From Bacilli bacterium (GTDB taxonomy: Bacteria > Bacillota_I > Bacilli_A > MAG-NZ), in assembly GCA_018401215.1 (NCBI GenBank), contig JAGYLA010000003.1, forward strand, positions 1-53,220: a DNA stretch of 53,220 nucleotides. Direction: 5' to 3'. Made by a program: the position numbers and the translations under genes. How positions within the stretch are numbered: the stretch's first letter is position 1; the number at the start of each line of letters is the position of its first letter. The notes under the pieces are model-generated. The model was not told the DNA's origin. It worked only from the letters and a program-made list of their open reading frames with translations, and made no database searches. This document shows positions 52,935-53,220 of this stretch, one piece after another.

Positions 52935-53220
52935 CTACAATAACTGTATCAAAATTTCGTTATTTAGCATGACTCCTTTTTCAGTCGGTCGAAGATGGGT
53001 TGGCGTTTCTTCCAGCAACCCTTGAGCAATGATCGCCGGGATATTTGGATACACTGAATGCAAGGTATGGCCAAAGCGGCTGATATACTCAGCCTTATCA
53101 ATGCCATCTAATACCCGCAAGCCCACCATCACGACTTCGGCTTCAAGTTCACGCTCTTCGGTCGTGACAGGTTGTGTTTCAGACGATAAAAAGGTCGACA
53201 AATCACGGGTCACACGGTAG
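52935..53220 (-). CDS. hemW: Radical-SAM haem chaperone HemW-like, C-terminal end (partial)
   Basis: Only the last 95 codons are in the window; the frame continues past the right edge, so the GTG at 53213 is an inner codon. The visible part, TTEERELEAEVVMVGLRVLDG, then FGHTLHSVYPNIPAII and a winged-helix-like LRPTEKGVMLNNEILIQLL, matches the C-terminal domain of HemW (formerly HemN-like). The radical SAM cysteines lie outside the window. In Bacillota, hemW is often next to hrcA; here it is not. It lies 9 bases before xerD. Confidence 0.8.
   Translation of the reverse strand, partial: YRVTRDLSTFLSSETQPVTTEERELEAEVVMVGLRVLDGIDKAEYISRFGHTLHSVYPNIPAIIAQGLLEETPTHLRPTEKGVMLNNEILIQLL

Overview
The window is a 53.2 kb piece of a bacterial chromosome. 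It carries almost only housekeeping genes on both strands, at high density, with no rRNA, tRNA, CRISPR array, insertion sequence or phage block that I can see. Gene content and order (apt-relA-dtd, nusB-xseA-xseB-dxs-tlyA-recN, hrcA-grpE-dnaK-dnaJ, phoH-ybeY-cdd-era-recO-glyS-dnaG-rpoD-trmK, plsY/parE-parC), a T-box leader, two CIRCE-like operators, AAGGAGG-type ribosome binding sites and TTGACA/TATAAT promoters point to a Bacillota (Firmicutes) relative. The one-chain glycyl-tRNA synthetase, the ion-pumping pyrophosphatase and compact proteins suggest the Erysipelotrichia/Mollicutes side of that phylum, but this is inference. TGA is used as a stop (relA, dtd), so the genetic code is the standard bacterial one. 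GC content looks low to mid 40s percent by eye.

Layout. 1-3.4 kb: the tail of a pyrimidine-nucleoside phosphorylase, rluB, then on the minus strand a pyrophosphatase and a small membrane protein. 3.5-7.1 kb: cmk, an S1 protein with a Rho-N-like tail, and der. 7.2-10.7 kb: hup, then apt-relA-dtd. 10.7-20.3 kb: a T-box operon (acetyltransferase-hisS-aspS), then nusB-xseA-xseB-dxs-tlyA-recN. 20.3-23.2 kb (minus): two aldo/keto reductases, a small membrane protein and ispH. 23.3-25.3 kb: a DEAD-box helicase and nfo. 25.35-27.7 kb: a four-gene accessory cassette with overlapping genes (FAS1 surface protein, 4-TM protein, XRE regulator, acetyltransferase fused to a degenerate site-2-protease-like membrane domain). 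27.7-33.9 kb: ispG (minus), rpmG, the heat-shock operon and rpsU. 33.9-42.3 kb: the phoH-to-trmK macro-operon. 42.3-48.0 kb: ferredoxin, YneF, plsY, parE-parC. 48.1-53.2 kb: a degenerate Fic-like regulator, a membrane-anchored PAF-acetylhydrolase-like enzyme, a ROK glucokinase, a XerD-type recombinase and the tail of hemW.

The genes serve translation and ribosome maturation (rluB, S1, der, era, ybeY, tlyA, trmK, synthetases, L33, S21), DNA replication and repair (dnaG, recN, recO, xseAB, nfo, parEC, xerD, HU), stringent and heat-shock control (relA, hrcA with CIRCE), and the MEP isoprenoid route (dxs, ispG, ispH).

Data warning: four blocks (about 12.5-13.0, 15.25-15.55, 19.37-19.97 and 23.43-24.68 kb) and one base near 47231 break six or seven core genes with small indels while the protein homology stays collinear. 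This looks like poor consensus sequence and not gene decay. The most novel-looking parts are the 25.35-27.7 kb cassette, the Fic-like regulator with a perfect dyad over its -10 box, and two promoters placed so close to the start codon that the mRNAs would be leaderless.
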